The notes below the pieces were generated by a model. That model had not been told where the DNA came from and made no database searches. It saw only the letters and a program-made list of their open reading frames with translations. A stretch of 64,000 bases of DNA, taken from assembly GCF_009833125.1 (NCBI RefSeq), contig NZ_QRCC01000011.1, forward strand, positions 18,657 to 82,656, read 5' to 3'. Origin of the DNA: Nitrosomonas sp. HPC101. GTDB lineage: Bacteria > Pseudomonadota > Gammaproteobacteria > Burkholderiales > Nitrosomonadaceae. The position numbers and the translations under genes are program-made. Shown here in pieces: positions 63,865 to 64,000 of the stretch (position 1 is its first letter; each line of letters opens with the position of its first letter).

Positions 63865-64000
63865 GCGTTCGTCGTTCGCGTTGGTCACAACCCGCATTTT
63901 TCACCGTGGTGATACATGGATGTTGTGTCTCCGGCCCGGCTACGTGCCATGGTGGCTATGGCGAATCTCGTATGCCGCCTCCTGATTGGCAAATAAAAAA

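Overview
The window reads as chromosomal DNA of a betaproteobacterium. Nitrosomonas or a close relative is my best guess, inferred from the cytochrome c4, RoxA-like dihaem cytochrome, CopAB, sugar ABC importer and integron-relic content; no rRNA is present to prove it. One tRNA, about 60 intact or probable genes and an unusually large number of gene relics are visible.

Layout. 1-3310: a truncated EF-hand-type protein (runs off the left edge) and a dihaem cytochrome. 3450-9740: a decayed integron. A truncated integrase (8907-9134, plus strand) faces away from a row of small, unrelated minus-strand genes (DUF3465, LprI-like, membrane protein, SDR, VOC, methyltransferase) separated by recognisable attC sites at 7530-7588, 7948-8014, 4495-4560 and, weaker, 5261-5331. 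10067-14819: an H-NS-like protein and a complete sugar ABC importer. 14901-28842: housekeeping genes (a five-domain c-di-GMP protein, MsrA-Trx-MsrB, PepN, OsmC, an ATP-grasp/7TM/retropepsin-like trio, tRNA-Gly, ThiS, ThiG, TrmB, DsrE-like).

29160-42784: a zinc-starvation island, richer in G+C by eye than its flanks. It holds Zur, two Zur-box palindromes (29163-29178 and 40043-40060), two COG0523 GTPases, second-set copies of zinc enzymes (CysS, QueD, gamma-carbonic anhydrase, ThrS, dihydroorotase, HisI) and a ZnuABC importer. The genes are packed with 4-bp stop/start overlaps. The island is littered with relics: a COG0523 fragment without its metal motif, a flavin monooxygenase with an internal deletion, a Fur N-terminus, and a dihydroorotase split in two by a 71-bp partial duplication.

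43016-50609: cytochrome c4, a SPOR-like protein, Map, Rph, RdgB, HemW and the copper resistance pair CopA/CopB. 50610-54300: a mosaic of REP sequences, toxin-antitoxin modules (one intact, two broken), a degenerate attC, IS-end-like sequences, a 536-bp duplicated block and a duplicated copB 3' end. 54308-62859: a minus-strand polysaccharide or glycosylation operon (coiled-coil protein, three glycosyltransferases, a DUF6492-type protein, a hypothetical). 63057-63864: a REP-associated tyrosine transposase (RAYT) flanked by the same REP that is scattered at 50764, 52715 and 54190.

Nothing here is a CRISPR array or a prophage. The most unusual items are the integron relic, the Zur island with its coupled gene fragments, and the RAYT/REP system with the mosaic it seeds.
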